Source: Perilla frutescens (Eukaryota; Streptophyta; Magnoliopsida; Lamiales; Lamiaceae). Taken from it: a DNA stretch of 64,000 bases. The stretch is from the NCBI GenBank assembly GCA_026008535.1, contig BRKX01000002.1:57657170-57721169 (forward strand), in the 5' to 3' direction. The notes beneath the pieces are model-generated. The model made no database searches. It was not told where the DNA came from and saw only the letters and a program-made list of their open reading frames with translations. Made by a program: the position numbers and the translations under genes. How positions within the stretch are numbered: position 1 is the stretch's first letter; each line of letters begins with the position of its first letter. Below, one piece after another: positions 37,678 through 48,450 of this stretch.

Positions 37678-40279
37678 ACCTTAAGAAATGAAAAAAGGAC
37701 ATCATTATCGTAAATGAGTTCATCCAAAATGATCTCCATTACTGGCGTCCTGCAATACAACCAGTTGAAAACATGTTCCTAGAGTCCAAAATAAAATAAA
37801 TGGAAATGAGAAAATACCTTACACCATCAACCCTGGTTGTAAGGCTGTGCTGATCAGCCGTCCTCCTTGAAGAATCTAGGTCCATGATCTATATTGCGCA
37901 CATAATTGTTAAGAAAATGACGTTTCTAGTATATCCTAAGAAATAAACGGCTAAAAGTTCACCATTAAGAAAAGTTTCTTCAGAACATTGCAAGTTGACT
38001 TTTCTACTTCAGGTAAAGCTAACGCCATGGTCCTATCCAGTTCATGCAGTAGCTCCCCTTGAGGTTTATCATTGCAGCTATTTTCTTCAGAAGATACATT
38101 AGATTGAGACATGTTGCACATGATAGACAAAGAGTCCTTTATTAATCCTTTGTATGTTATTTTTCTTGATCCCTGCAAAAAAAATCCACCCGTAAATAAA
38201 ACTCAAAGGGATAACATAAGCTTTACAAGCATAGCATAACCATAAACAATCAAAATTGTTGAACTTATTGAAAATTAAAAATTAGAAAATTTCAGGGAGG
38301 TATACCAGAAGCATGTTCAGCAATGACTCCCTCAAAATGGCCCAGTTCATAGTTTCTGCAAGATCACGAGGTTTAAAGCATGGAATCAGTAATGGTTAAT
38401 CCCATCACATGACAACAGAAATATTTTTTTACCTTGATAAGCACAATTACGAGGCAAAAAATCCCCTTCAAGGACAGTGATAATATATTGAAGCAGTAAC
38501 ATTTTCTTCAAGAACTGCAAGAAGATCTCAGAGTTAAATGGTACACATTATATTAGTATCTTGTCACTTGGTCTTGAACATCAAGCACATTAATTTGATT
38601 GTGTGTGTGTATCAGTATTTTCCCAATCCATGCTACAAACAGTAATTAAAGAGAAAAAAGGTTACTTTAGTGAGAAAAGGAGGTTTTGTACAATTAAGAA
38701 TCAAATAAACAAAAGAAAGTACGTACAAGATAATAAATCCCTCTCAAAAACTTTAGTCACTCAGTTATGATAATCGCTCTCAGATTACATCTTTGTGCCA
38801 GGACCGAATACCAACCATTATTTGTTGTGAGATAACAAGAACAAGCACAAGATTAACCAGCATTTTATCAATTATAAAAAATTGAAATTTATGAAAACAT
38901 AATACTGTATGTTGGTGGCCTATTATAAATATGAAACAATTGCAAAAGAATTCAGCAATCCATAATAATGATCTGTTGAACTGGGACTGCCAAGTCTGCA
39001 ATATCAGAAAAACATGAGAAACAACCTTAATAGGATGCCTGGAGCAACCTTAAAGGCAAAAAATGTTATACAAAAGTAACTTACCCTTACTTCTAATGCT
39101 CCAGACTTTATTTCTTCAGACACATCAGCTATTTCTTGTATAAGAGAATGGAAACCCTGAAATATAAGTTTGGAATTTCACTAACTGCAGAAATGGCAGA
39201 ATTAAGAATACAGTACAATGCTATTATCGGCAGAAACAATGACGCGAATCATCAAGAAAATGTTTTCTTCTCTTTCAATCTTATGTTGGTAAATGAAAGG
39301 AACATCAGAGAAATAGCTTAATGACTTACCGAGGAGTCCAATAAACTTCTTGAATGATTTGTAGCATCCCCCTTCATGTTGTAACCATCCGTCCCAAAAT
39401 TAAAAGGTGACCAAGCCTGGCATTCAGCAGCGAATTGAAATGTTAAATTGAAGTTTCAGCTTGCACCAAAAATAGGAGGGTCATTGAATAGGAGAGAGCT
39501 GAATCACCTCATCAACCATAACATACTGGGAGATTTTAGTTGAAGGTGAATCTGATGGTTCTCCTTCTGATAGGTACACTCGAGGAAACCGCTGTATGTC
39601 AAGGAAACTATTACTCAAAGGCAGATCAAATGTCTAAAACAAATTGTCCCTTAAATGTGAAAACAATGGACTGCACTGCACAGAAGAAAAGTAAAAAATA
39701 AAATAAAAAAATCAAGTACCTTATCTAATTCAACAAGTAGCTGGTGGCTTTGAATTACCAAATCAAACGAATCAGCATCGATCAGGATATGAAAAATGGC
39801 CTCGAGCATTTTCCTGTCCACTCAAATTACATAAAAGAATCTCCATGAGCCCAGGCAACATAATATATAGACCAATTGCCCGTAAACCCGAACAAGAATA
39901 ATACTAGAGTCACACGTCGTGATTTAAAATCATCAGGACTGCTGGTTTTACGGTTCAAAAACTTCACAAAAAAATTGAAACAATAAGCACAATGGAAAAG
40001 GGTAGGACGATGTCGTACCGCGTAGGTGCGCTTCCATTATCCGGAAGAAGAGAAGTAGTTCGCACAGCTTCGAGAAAAGCAAGCCCTAAAACCCAATTAT
40101 CGATCTAAATCAAACGAAAAACAATTTGCAGGAATAAAACTAAGTAAACGATCTATGTACTCACGATCGTCGTCGAGGTGGTGAGAAATTTTGGAATTAC
40201 TGAAACCGGAGGTGTCGATAATCGCCATTGTGTTCTCTTCGAATCCTCGATTGCCGCCATCTCTCCTCACTCTCTTCAT
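35746..40279 (-). CDS. SNI1: SNI1 (suppressor of npr1-1, inducible 1)
   Basis: This encodes a 472-residue helical-repeat protein. In Arabidopsis SNI1 restrains systemic acquired resistance genes and is a subunit of the SMC5/6 DNA-repair complex. Fifteen exons join in frame: 40165-40279, 40019-40085, 39720-39813, 39508-39591, 39330-39416, 39085-39156, 38433-38514, 38306-38355, 37963-38172, 37818-37888, 37680-37749, 37008-37070, 36435-36584, 36132-36262, 35746-35818. Landmarks matching what I remember of SNI1: an N-terminal EENTMAIIDTSGF, LDKRFPRVYLS, EAWSPFNFG, VLEGDFLPRN, LRESLLNMLLGSRKITYKGL, RTPVMEIILDELIYD, WRLEIIVQYFQKY and the C-terminal GKQALITAAGIISTKS. All introns are GT-AG; intron 11 has a GA microsatellite (about 37641-37676). 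No lesion is seen. I first considered FANCI and dropped it. Confidence 0.92.
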
Positions 40280-40680
40280 ATTCCTCCTAATCTTATCACG
40301 CTCTCTCTATCCCGCGATACTTTTATATTTCGACTCTCCCCAATTTTTGAAACCCTAACCAAAGCGAATGTGGTTTTTCTCTTTAACGAACAACAGATAG
40401 ATGCTACAAATTCCCGCCATTACCATGTTACCACAAATTCCCGCCTTGAAAAAAAAAAAAGACTAATAAATAATAATAAACAAAAAATCAATATTATTTT
40501 ACAGTCTCTTCCAAAAAAATTATTGTTTTAATTTTGAATTGTTAATTGACGATTTGTTAATAAAATAACGTCGGTTTTTCTTTTAATTTTTTTAATAATA
40601 ATATAAGATTGCAATAAATTAAAACGTGTTATTTAAGAATTTAAAGCTAAAAAAATTATAAGAAAGTAAAATGTTTTGAA
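40280..40680. other. SNI1 upstream region
   Basis: This should contain the SNI1 promoter and leader. A pyrimidine-rich stretch (40285-40345) precedes AT-rich DNA. The short open frames match nothing I recognise. Confidence 0.45.
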
Positions 40681-40939
40681 AATATGAGGTGGACTTACGT
40701 GCAACATCAGTTATTTCCGTCTATTTCAGGTGGCCATGTGGCCCCACGCGGGCGTGCCACGTGGCACATGGTACTTTTTATTATTAATCTCAGGTTGATA
40801 CCTTTCTTTATCGTACTTGATACTTTTCTACTTACCACATGGTACTTTTTATTTTACCGAACTCGTGTTTTGTTTTCCTTTGCAAATTCTTGGAATGATG
40901 ATTGTTTTATATTAATCTCAACACATATAATATAAAAAC

Positions 40940-42900
40940 TGAAAAAAAAAATCAGAATTTGAACTAAATAAACTTATATAAAATAACTAGCAGACCCCTT
41001 ACTTTTTAATGATACAGATGGTATTTTTCGAATGTTTTATTATACTTTTTAATAGGAAGGTCGGTACTCACTTTGAACAGTTTTTTATATGGGTTGACCC
41101 GCGTTGACCGGGTCAAAGCGTAGGTTGACCCGCATTGACTGGGTCAAAAGCGGGTTTGACTGACCCGTATCATATAGTATTATTTGCATCATGATGCATG
41201 TAAGTGTTTGCCGAAAAGGCAAACACTTCCATGCAGCAGTTGTAAATAAAGTTTATTTAGGACGGATAGGGTCAAACCGCGGGTCAACCCGCAAAAATTA
41301 AAAAAAAAAATCGGTAAAATCAGTATCAACTGCAATACTAAAAAGTATCACTCAAAATTTGAAACGTATCATATGCATCATTAAAAAGTAAAGCGTTTAG
41401 TTCAAAAATTGTGATTTTTTCCATTCCAATTAATGTTTAGAGTATGAATTCAGGGTTATTTTGGGGATTTATGGTTTTTAAGGTTCAAAGTGTTTTTTAG
41501 GGATTTATTTTGTATTTTTTTAGGGGTTTTTTGGGGTGGGTTTAGGGGTTTATTTTGTGTCTTTTAGGTTTTATTTGTATTTTTTAGGTTTTATTTTGAG
41601 TTTTTAAGGGGTTTTAGGGGGTGTTTTTAGGGGTTTATTTTGTATTTTTCAGGGTTTTTGGGGGTGTTTTCAGGGGTTTATTTTGTGTTTTTTAGGGTTT
41701 ATTAATTCCATTTTAGGATATAAATTCATATTTATTTCAAACAAATTACATCAATCTATTTTAATTTTAGGGTTCACTAATGTTATTTTAGGGTATAAAT
41801 TTTTGGGGAACAAAACAAAAGGAACAAAGAAAAAATCAGATAAAAAAATTTAAAAAAAAGTAAAAAAAAAATGACAAACGCGTGGTGCGTGGGCTTGCGT
41901 GAACCTGCGCGTGGGGCGCCACGCGCCTGTCATATTCAATCTTAAATAAGACCTTGTGCATGGAAGTCCAACTCTATTAATAATAATAGCAGCGAGAGTG
42001 GAGATAACATCAGAATTCATCAACAAAAGTTAAATATATTTACATGAGCCACTCTCCTGTGCACTAGATGTATGGCCTGCACCCATCAAACTGGCCCAAG
42101 CCTAATAAAGTCCAGTAGGTGAAAAAAAAAATTTGCCCTCCCATGCGCCATAATTTTTTTTTCGATTTTTTTATTTTTATTTTATTTTTCTGTGTTCTCC
42201 CCCAAATTATATACCCTAAAATATAATTAGTGAACCCTAAAAAATGAAATGAATTAATTTAATTTTTTAAAATAAATATAAATATATATATCCTAAAGTT
42301 GATTTAATGAACCCTAAAATTAAAGTGAATGATTTTTTTTTAATTTGGCGAATCGCGCAATGCACTCGCCCGATGCTAACGCCTGGGCTCGTGCATTGTG
42401 CTTGACAATTAATTTAATTTTTCAAAATAAATATAAATGGTAATTGAAAAAAAAAACATAATTTTGAAATAAATATATACCCTAAATGGAATTAGTGAAC
42501 CCTAAAATGAAAGTGAACGAATTTAATATTTTTTGAAATAAATATAACCCCTAATTGAGATTACTAAACCTAAAAAAACATGAACCCTAAAAAACATAAC
42601 AAAAATCCCTAAAAAATACTAAAAAAATCTTAAAAAACTATAAACCCTAAAAAAACCTAAATCCCCCCTCCCCAAACTCTAAACTTTAATTGGAATGGAA
42701 AAAATGATAATTTGAACTACATAAACTCATATAAGATAAGTAGCAGACCAATTACTTTTTAATGATACAAATGATACCTTTTGAACTTTAAATGATACTT
42801 TTTAGTGTAAAGATTGATATTGAATTTTACCAGTTTTTTTGGCGAGTCAACGCCAGTCAACACGGGTTGACCTGCGTTGACCCCGACCCATCTGATGGAT
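40940..42900. mobile_element. Foldback (long inverted repeat) MULE-like element
   Basis: Two arms, about 41260-41960 and about 42130-42900, are imperfect inverted copies. The outer part of each has GGGTCAACCCGC-type sequence, then GATAC/AAAAAGTATC motifs, ATTACTTTTTAATGATAC or its complement, and CCATTCCAATTAA; the inner part is degenerate AGGGTTTATTTTG or its complement. A third copy of the terminal segment (about 40960-41110) lies just left, in the orientation of the right arm, so the structure is either compound or has an extra end. No coding gene is visible. Exact ends and target duplication could not be fixed. Confidence 0.6.
41196..41234. other. Strong hairpin
   Basis: GCATG, one base, then AAGTGTTTGCC, loop GAAAA, GGCAAACACTT, one base, CATGC: a 17-position stem with a single mismatch and a 5-base loop. 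It sits between two copies of the foldback terminal segment. Confidence 0.8.
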
Positions 42901-42949
42901 GTATGAGCCTTACTGGGTCTAGGATGATATATCGGAGTTTTGGTGTATT

Positions 42950-45900
42950 TATATATATCAGCAATCATAAATTCTACAGACAAGAGAACTTCAAGTCTTA
43001 TCGTCCGCAGGCTTTCCTATCGTCCCAATTGCAGCTTCGGCATCCTTGCCTCTACCTTGAGTCTTGATCTCCTCAACTTCGAGACAAGATGGGTCGAGGT
43101 CAGCGAATCTCATCTTGGTATAGTGCATCTTTGTACGGTTCGACGTCAGCGGAATCAATGTTTGGGGTCTTTCCATCACCGCTGCTTTGACCCCGACAGC
43201 CAAAGAAGCCCTGAGCTTGGTTATCTTCGACCTCAGGGACCCCAACTTAAGATAACTTTTTTTTCTCAGTGTAGATTCTCTGACAGCCATGTACCGTCTC
43301 TCATCAGCACCTTTTCCAGCTCAGCTGAAAGCTCAACAACCCTTTTCTAGAGCTCGTCGGCGTGGGTCGTTAAACATTGTCGCAGAAGGTATTGGTTGTA
43401 GAGAACATGTACTTGCATGTTTGTAGTCAGCACCTTTTCTCAATAAATAAATAAATAAATAAAATATATCAGAGTAAGAAGCTCACCCATGACATTTGGT
43501 CGAAAGAAAAATAGGCCTGCTGCTCCAGGCTCTCTTTCTCGTAGTCTTCGGGAGAGCCTTTACCTGCCACAAACTTCTGGACATCCAGAATAAAGGGCTT
43601 TAGTGGAGCTAGCCGCGAGCTTGAAATTAAGAGGCTTTTTCACGGTTGACGAACAACATCGACGTCCACCACAGTCGGATGAGATAGAGGTTAAGAAGTA
43701 GCAATGAAATGGCTCATCCCAGTGGCCTTCGATCTTTTGGGGGACGGTGTACCTGCCCCCGAAGGTATCTTTTCTGATGGCTTTTTCGCTCCCAAGGCCG
43801 AGGAACTTTCCTTCCTCGCAGTAGCAAGAGCTTTCACCTTGACACCAAAAGGATTGATCTTAAACTTGCCCATGTCGTCGAGCAAAACACGCTTGTTTCT
43901 GATCGTCTTGAATTCGAGTAGTTCTTTTGAAAGAAGATAAACCTCCTCAGTGTGCTCGACATCTATCCCAGACGAGGTATGGTGCTGCAGTTATAGAAAA
44001 AACAAAACATAAGTTGCATGATACAAAGGTCGAGAAAACACATGAGTCATCGTTGAAAACCCACGAGCTTCATAGAATTTGAATGGAACGATTGCATACT
44101 TGGAAGTTTGTGCAGGTATGAAAACGAACTTATGTTTCCAACTGCCCGAAGATGAAGGTAGTTTAACAATCAGAGGAGGTCGACCCCTACACACTTGGTA
44201 AAAATAGTAAGAGCCCATTTGTCCAACAGCCTCGACTAACTTATAGATAAGACTCTACTCGTGGACGGTAGGCTCATGAAAGTTCAGATCTAACTAAGTA
44301 AAACATACCCATCATATGGTACCACCCTACTGGAGCTATCTGGGTAGGAGCTATGTATAGAAATGGGCGATCTTTGCGAAAAAGGTGAATTGGTAGCCTG
44401 ACCCCCCTTTTTGGTGATGATCAAGTAGAAAGCAATAAAATTAGGAGAAGGTCGGTGGGCATGATCAAATGGTTTGGGAGATTGAATCTCGACCCCACCT
44501 CCCGAAATTAGAGACGAGACTAGTCGACATAGAAGGTCGTTATTTACTTTAGGGGCAATTTCTTTTGCCTAGAAGAGATCGGTAGACGGTCGGGTACCTT
44601 TAATTTGGAGACATGTCCATTCTTCTTCTCCTCCTTCTTCTTACTTCCAGCCGGACTATCCTCAGCCACCAACCCCATATGCTTAGACATAACAACACCA
44701 CCTCTGAAGCGAGGAATAATCACGGGTTCATTTCTCTGGACGAGACTTTCATAGTTGGAACTTCAATGATCTGAATTTCGGGACTCGATTCATGAGTATG
44801 ATTAGAACCCGTCCCTTCAGACTCGATTCACGGGGAATGCGGAGTTAACATAGAGAAGATAAGATTTATAGACAGAGAGTGACGCCTGAAGTGTATCCAG
44901 CGGAGATTCGGATATAATTCAAATAGATTGGGTCGTGCAAATAAATACGAGATGTTTTGAGAAACAGAGAAGTTAGGATTTGTTGTTGAGAGGAAGATAA
45001 TAAAGCGTTTGAATTCGACAGTATGGATGAAGGGGCATTGATCGGACGATGGAGAATTACTAGATCAACGGGTATATCTGGATCAAATATCCACAATGAT
45101 TAAAGATCCGATGGTTGGAGTTGAATCGATATACATATGGAAAAGAGAAAAGTATGCATGACGTGACTGATCCTGTTTTTGAGGTAAACCCACGTTTCGA
45201 CCCTTGAGGTTTGCTCTTAGAACTATGAGCTCCCCCGGACTCACCTTCGAGTCTGGAACTCCCAGAGATTTGCTCTCAGAACCTCGAGCTCTTCTAGGCT
45301 TGCCATCGAGTTTGAAGCTTCGTAAAACTTACTTCAGAATTTCCAAAACCGCAAGTATATGCTTTCAAAACTAAGACCTTTATTCATATCTTTTGAAAAT
45401 AGATAATTACGTTGTTGTATTCAACGAAATTAGTTTCATTGTCCAACCTCCGTACAACGAAGCTTGAACAATGAAGAGCTTATTGTAGATGCCATTTTCG
45501 GTAAGGCCCAAACTGATGGTTTGAAGTAGCCCAATATTGACTAGATGTCGAGAGGCACGAGGTCGAACGTGGAGGTCGTATCACAGAGGTTGGAAAGATA
45601 GGAACCGCCACAAAAAGAGACAGGGTCTAAAACCCTATTGTTTTTAAAATCGGACTGGGTCAAAACCCGGTTAGGGATAAGCAGAAACCCCACTATGGAT
45701 AAAGGAGATTTCGAAGAATAAGGAAAATGAGTTATAGAACGAGAATAAATAGTAGAAGAGGAAGAGAGATGCTGGACACGAGACAATGACAAACAACTCC
45801 TCAACTTTCAATCACTAAAATCACTGCTCTATCGTTTCCCATCTTAAATTCATTCCCGCAACATCTATTTTTCATTCGAATCGATTCTGATGTGAGCGTC

Positions 45901-46019
45901 GGAATCCGTTCGATCATCAATCCCTCGATAGTCCTTCGGATTCACGTATTTTCTGTCTTTATTTTGTAGAACACTGAAGTCAGGATCTAAACTTTGTTAA
46001 TTGCAGAATCTCGATTCTA
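42950..46019 (-). mobile_element. Remnant of a gypsy-like LTR retrotransposon (gag-like region and LTR-like end)
   Basis: Minus-strand pieces resemble the plant gypsy-type gag-like family sometimes labelled Transposase_28. Near 44340-44290 there is IAPTQIAPVGWYHMMGMF. At 44218-44040 there is MGSYYFYQVCRGRPPLIVKL, followed by SSGSWKHKFVFI. A Lys-rich linker lies near 43885-43700, and a coiled-coil-like C-terminal part at 43350-42991 includes TKMRFADLDPSCLEVEE. Frames are broken. The 44.85-46.02 kb part is non-coding and LTR-like; read on minus it begins TGTAGAATCGAGATTCTGCA. It contains an imperfect tandem of about 57 bp near 45210-45325 (GAGCTC-centred). I could not find a second LTR, primer site or target duplication, so the element is probably truncated. 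Confidence 0.5.
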
Positions 46020-46021
46020 CA

Positions 46022-46060
<39 letters not shown>

Positions 46061-46496
46061 CCATAAAAACACAAAGTAAAAAAAATACTACCAACCTGTT
46101 ATGCAACTCATAACCACTTCAAAATATGTCTAAAAAATATATTAATTTGCAACCATCTACTTATTTTTTGGGTTAATTTCACATTAGTACCAAACGTTAA
46201 CCCGTTTTCACATTTTTTTTATTTAAAATATAATACACCAATACCCAATATTTGCATAATTAACACCTTTATTACTAATATAATTATTCGGCAACCATAA
46301 AATGACATGATTGTCAAAAATTTTACGTAAATTTTTGAGCGATTTAATAAAATTGCATGGAAGATAAACCTCTCACCTAATAAACAAAAACATCATTTTC
46401 AGTAGTCCATGTGTTTATTTAGTTTGTTAGGAAATTTTAGTAGTGCTAAAGTGTTAATAATGTAAACGTTGATTTTGATATATTACTTTTATAACA
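46020..46496. other. ATT microsatellite and AT-rich DNA
   Basis: An ATT run of about 14 units lies at 46020-46061. The rest is AT-rich, with no gene seen. Confidence 0.7.
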
Positions 46497-46636
46497 TTAG
46501 GATAAGGGACACACTCCTGTAGGACGGTCTAACGGGTTGCTTCCGTTAGACGGATCCTAACCCAACCCGGATCAAATTTAAATATAAAACAATAAAGAAA
46601 AAAAGGTAAAAATAATAGAAAGAGAGAGAAATTGGG

Positions 46637-46813
46637 ATGGGGAAGACAACGAGGAAACTGGAGATGGTATCGCCGGTTCCAGCGGACATCGACATCGCTA
46701 ACTCCATCGAGCCTCTCCACATCTCCGAGATTGTTCAGGACCTCAATCTCAGCCCCCAACATTATGATCTGTATGGAAACAAGCATGGAGACCATGGCCA
46801 TCATGCCTTATGA
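46637..46813 (+). pseudogene. Captured exon 1 of formate-tetrahydrofolate ligase
   Basis: The 58-codon frame starts MGKTTRKLEMVSPVPADIDI and continues with SIEPLHISEIVQDLNL and HYDLYGNK. This is the very conserved N-terminus of plant 10-formyltetrahydrofolate synthetase, the enzyme that joins formate to tetrahydrofolate in one-carbon metabolism. After DLYG the match stops and a TGA follows at 46811-46813, so the P-loop and the rest of the roughly 635-residue enzyme are missing. Part of the leader (AGAGAGAGAAATTGGG) may have been captured too. It lies within the Pack-MULE and cannot make an active enzyme. Confidence 0.88.
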
Positions 46814-46829
46814 TATCCTTCCTCTGCCA

Positions 46830-46945
46830 CTTCTTCCTCTATATATATATATAATCTTTTTTATTGGGAAAAAGGTTGGAGTTTTTTTGTATAAAATTCG
46901 AAATAAACTCTAGTTCCCCTCTGCGCCTTGTCCTCTCTCTCTCTT

Positions 46946-46981
<36 letters not shown>

Positions 46982-47460
46982 TTCTACGATTCCTCCTTTC
47001 ACTGTTCCGGCATCGCTGAGTCGCAGCTCAGACCTCCCATCTTGACTGGAAGATCTTCCGCATCGCCCTATCGTAGAATTTACAAGTCTCAAATGTAATT
47101 TGTATTCCTTTTCTGTCTCTTTAATTTTAACTAGTTGCAATCAAATTTTAGCCGAATTTTCGAACCTCATCTTCTTTACTTCAATTAGTTGAATTGTTTT
47201 CTGTTTACTCCGCTAAGATGTGTAAAGTGGCTTCATCGTCTTTAAAGTTGCTGCTATTTTTTCTTGTATTAGTTCAAAACCTCATTGTTCGGAGAGAAAA
47301 TGGTGGTATTATGCGGCGCACAAGGCAACAAGATGGTGTACAAGAACGAGAACAAACTTTTCAAATGATGGTTTCCGATATCATTAGACAAGTTGTTCTA
47401 TTCTGAGTTTGTTATAAGTGGGTCTAGTGAGGAGTTGTTGGCCATGCTCTATAACTTGAG
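46830..47460 (+). other. Pack-MULE interior of unknown origin
   Basis: Possible captured DNA without a recognised parent. CT and CA microsatellites lie at 46932-46981. An open frame at 47194-47406 (starting MFSVYSAKMCKVASSSLKLL) matches nothing I know; it may be PPR-gene flank, since the PPR fragment follows. Confidence 0.35.
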
Positions 47461-47597
47461 TTTGTGTACAATGTTTTGATCGGTGGGTTGTGTAAGGAGA
47501 GGAGAGTGGGGATGCCCAGAAGTTGTTTGATGAAATGTCGAACAGAAATGTAGCTCCAAATAGAGTGACATACAATAGTCTAATTGATGGGTGTTGA
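47461..47597 (+). pseudogene. Captured pentatricopeptide repeat (PPR) gene fragment
   Basis: Two successive PPR motifs can be read if one frame change near 47510-47513 is allowed: FVYNVLIGGLCKERR, then DAQKLFDEMSNR, NVAPNRVTYNSLIDGC. The pattern (VTYNSLIDG, KLFDEM) is diagnostic of P-class PPR proteins, which bind RNA in organelles. Only about 45 residues are present, the frame is broken, and the fragment ends where the GATACTT satellite begins. It is cargo of the Pack-MULE. Confidence 0.8.
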
Positions 47598-47599
47598 AG

Positions 47600-48450
47600 A
47601 TTTTTAGTGATACTTTTATTGTAATTACTGTTACTTGCTTTTATAATTAGTGATACTTTATTTTGTAATCAATAATACTTTTCTCTATAATAATGAAATA
47701 ATTTTTTTTCTCAAGAATGAGTTTTTATTGTATTCATAGACCCGATTCTCAATTTGAGATTATGTTTTAAACTGTCCATTTTCTTTCTAATTAGTTAATG
47801 ATACTTTTTTTTGTAATTAGTGATACTTTCTTCTGCAATTAGTGATACTTTTCTCTCTAATTAGTGATACTTTTCTTCTAATTAGTGATACTTTCTTTTG
47901 TAATTAGTGATACTTTATTATACAATTAGTGATACTTTTCTTCTAATTAGTGATACTTTCTTCTGCAATTAGTGATACTTTTCTTCTAATTAGTGATACT
48001 TTCTTTCTGCAATTAGTGATACTTTTCTTTCTAATTAGTGATACTTTCTTTCTGCAATTAGTGATACTTTTCTTCTAATTAGTGATACTTTCTTCTGCAA
48101 TTAGTGATACTTTTCTTTCTAATTAGTGATACTTTCTTCTGCATTTAGTGATACTTTTCTTCTAATTAGTGATACCTTCTTCTGCAATTAGTGATACTTT
48201 TTTCCATGGTAATAATGAGATTCCACTTCACAAGTAATGATACTTCACCGCATAAATAATGATACTCATATGTAAGTTAATGATACTTCACCTCATAAAT
48301 AATGATACTTGAGTTAATGATATGTTCTACTCATAGTTGATGACATTTATCTATTCTTGATTTGATAATTAATGTTTAATCATCAATAATATCATATTAT
48401 ACTCCACTTCCGAGTTAATGATACTTCATCCATAATTAATGATACCATTA
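47600..48450. repeat. GATACTT satellite inside the Pack-MULE
   Basis: More than 20 units of about 21-22 bp, with consensus AATTAGTGATACTTTTCTTC. From about 47800 to 48200 they alternate as a dimer of about 43 bp: one unit ends CTTTTCTTCT, the other CTTTCTTCTGC. The array then loosens into spaced AATGATACT copies up to 48450. The unit-to-unit identity is high in the middle. There is no gene in it. Confidence 0.88.

Noticed and set aside
35746..40279. FANCI homologue
   Set aside because: The full 472-residue product matches SNI1 along its length, including the C-terminus, and lacks FANCI features.
41450..41710. AGGGTTTA-like runs (and CCCTAAA-like runs at 42540-42670) as interstitial telomere repeats
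   Set aside because: The spacing is irregular and long T or A stretches intervene; they are the two arms of the foldback element, not (TTTAGGG)n.
47600..48220. Regular short repeats that could be taken for a CRISPR array
   Set aside because: The units are contiguous AT-rich satellite without unique spacers, in a plant Pack-MULE.
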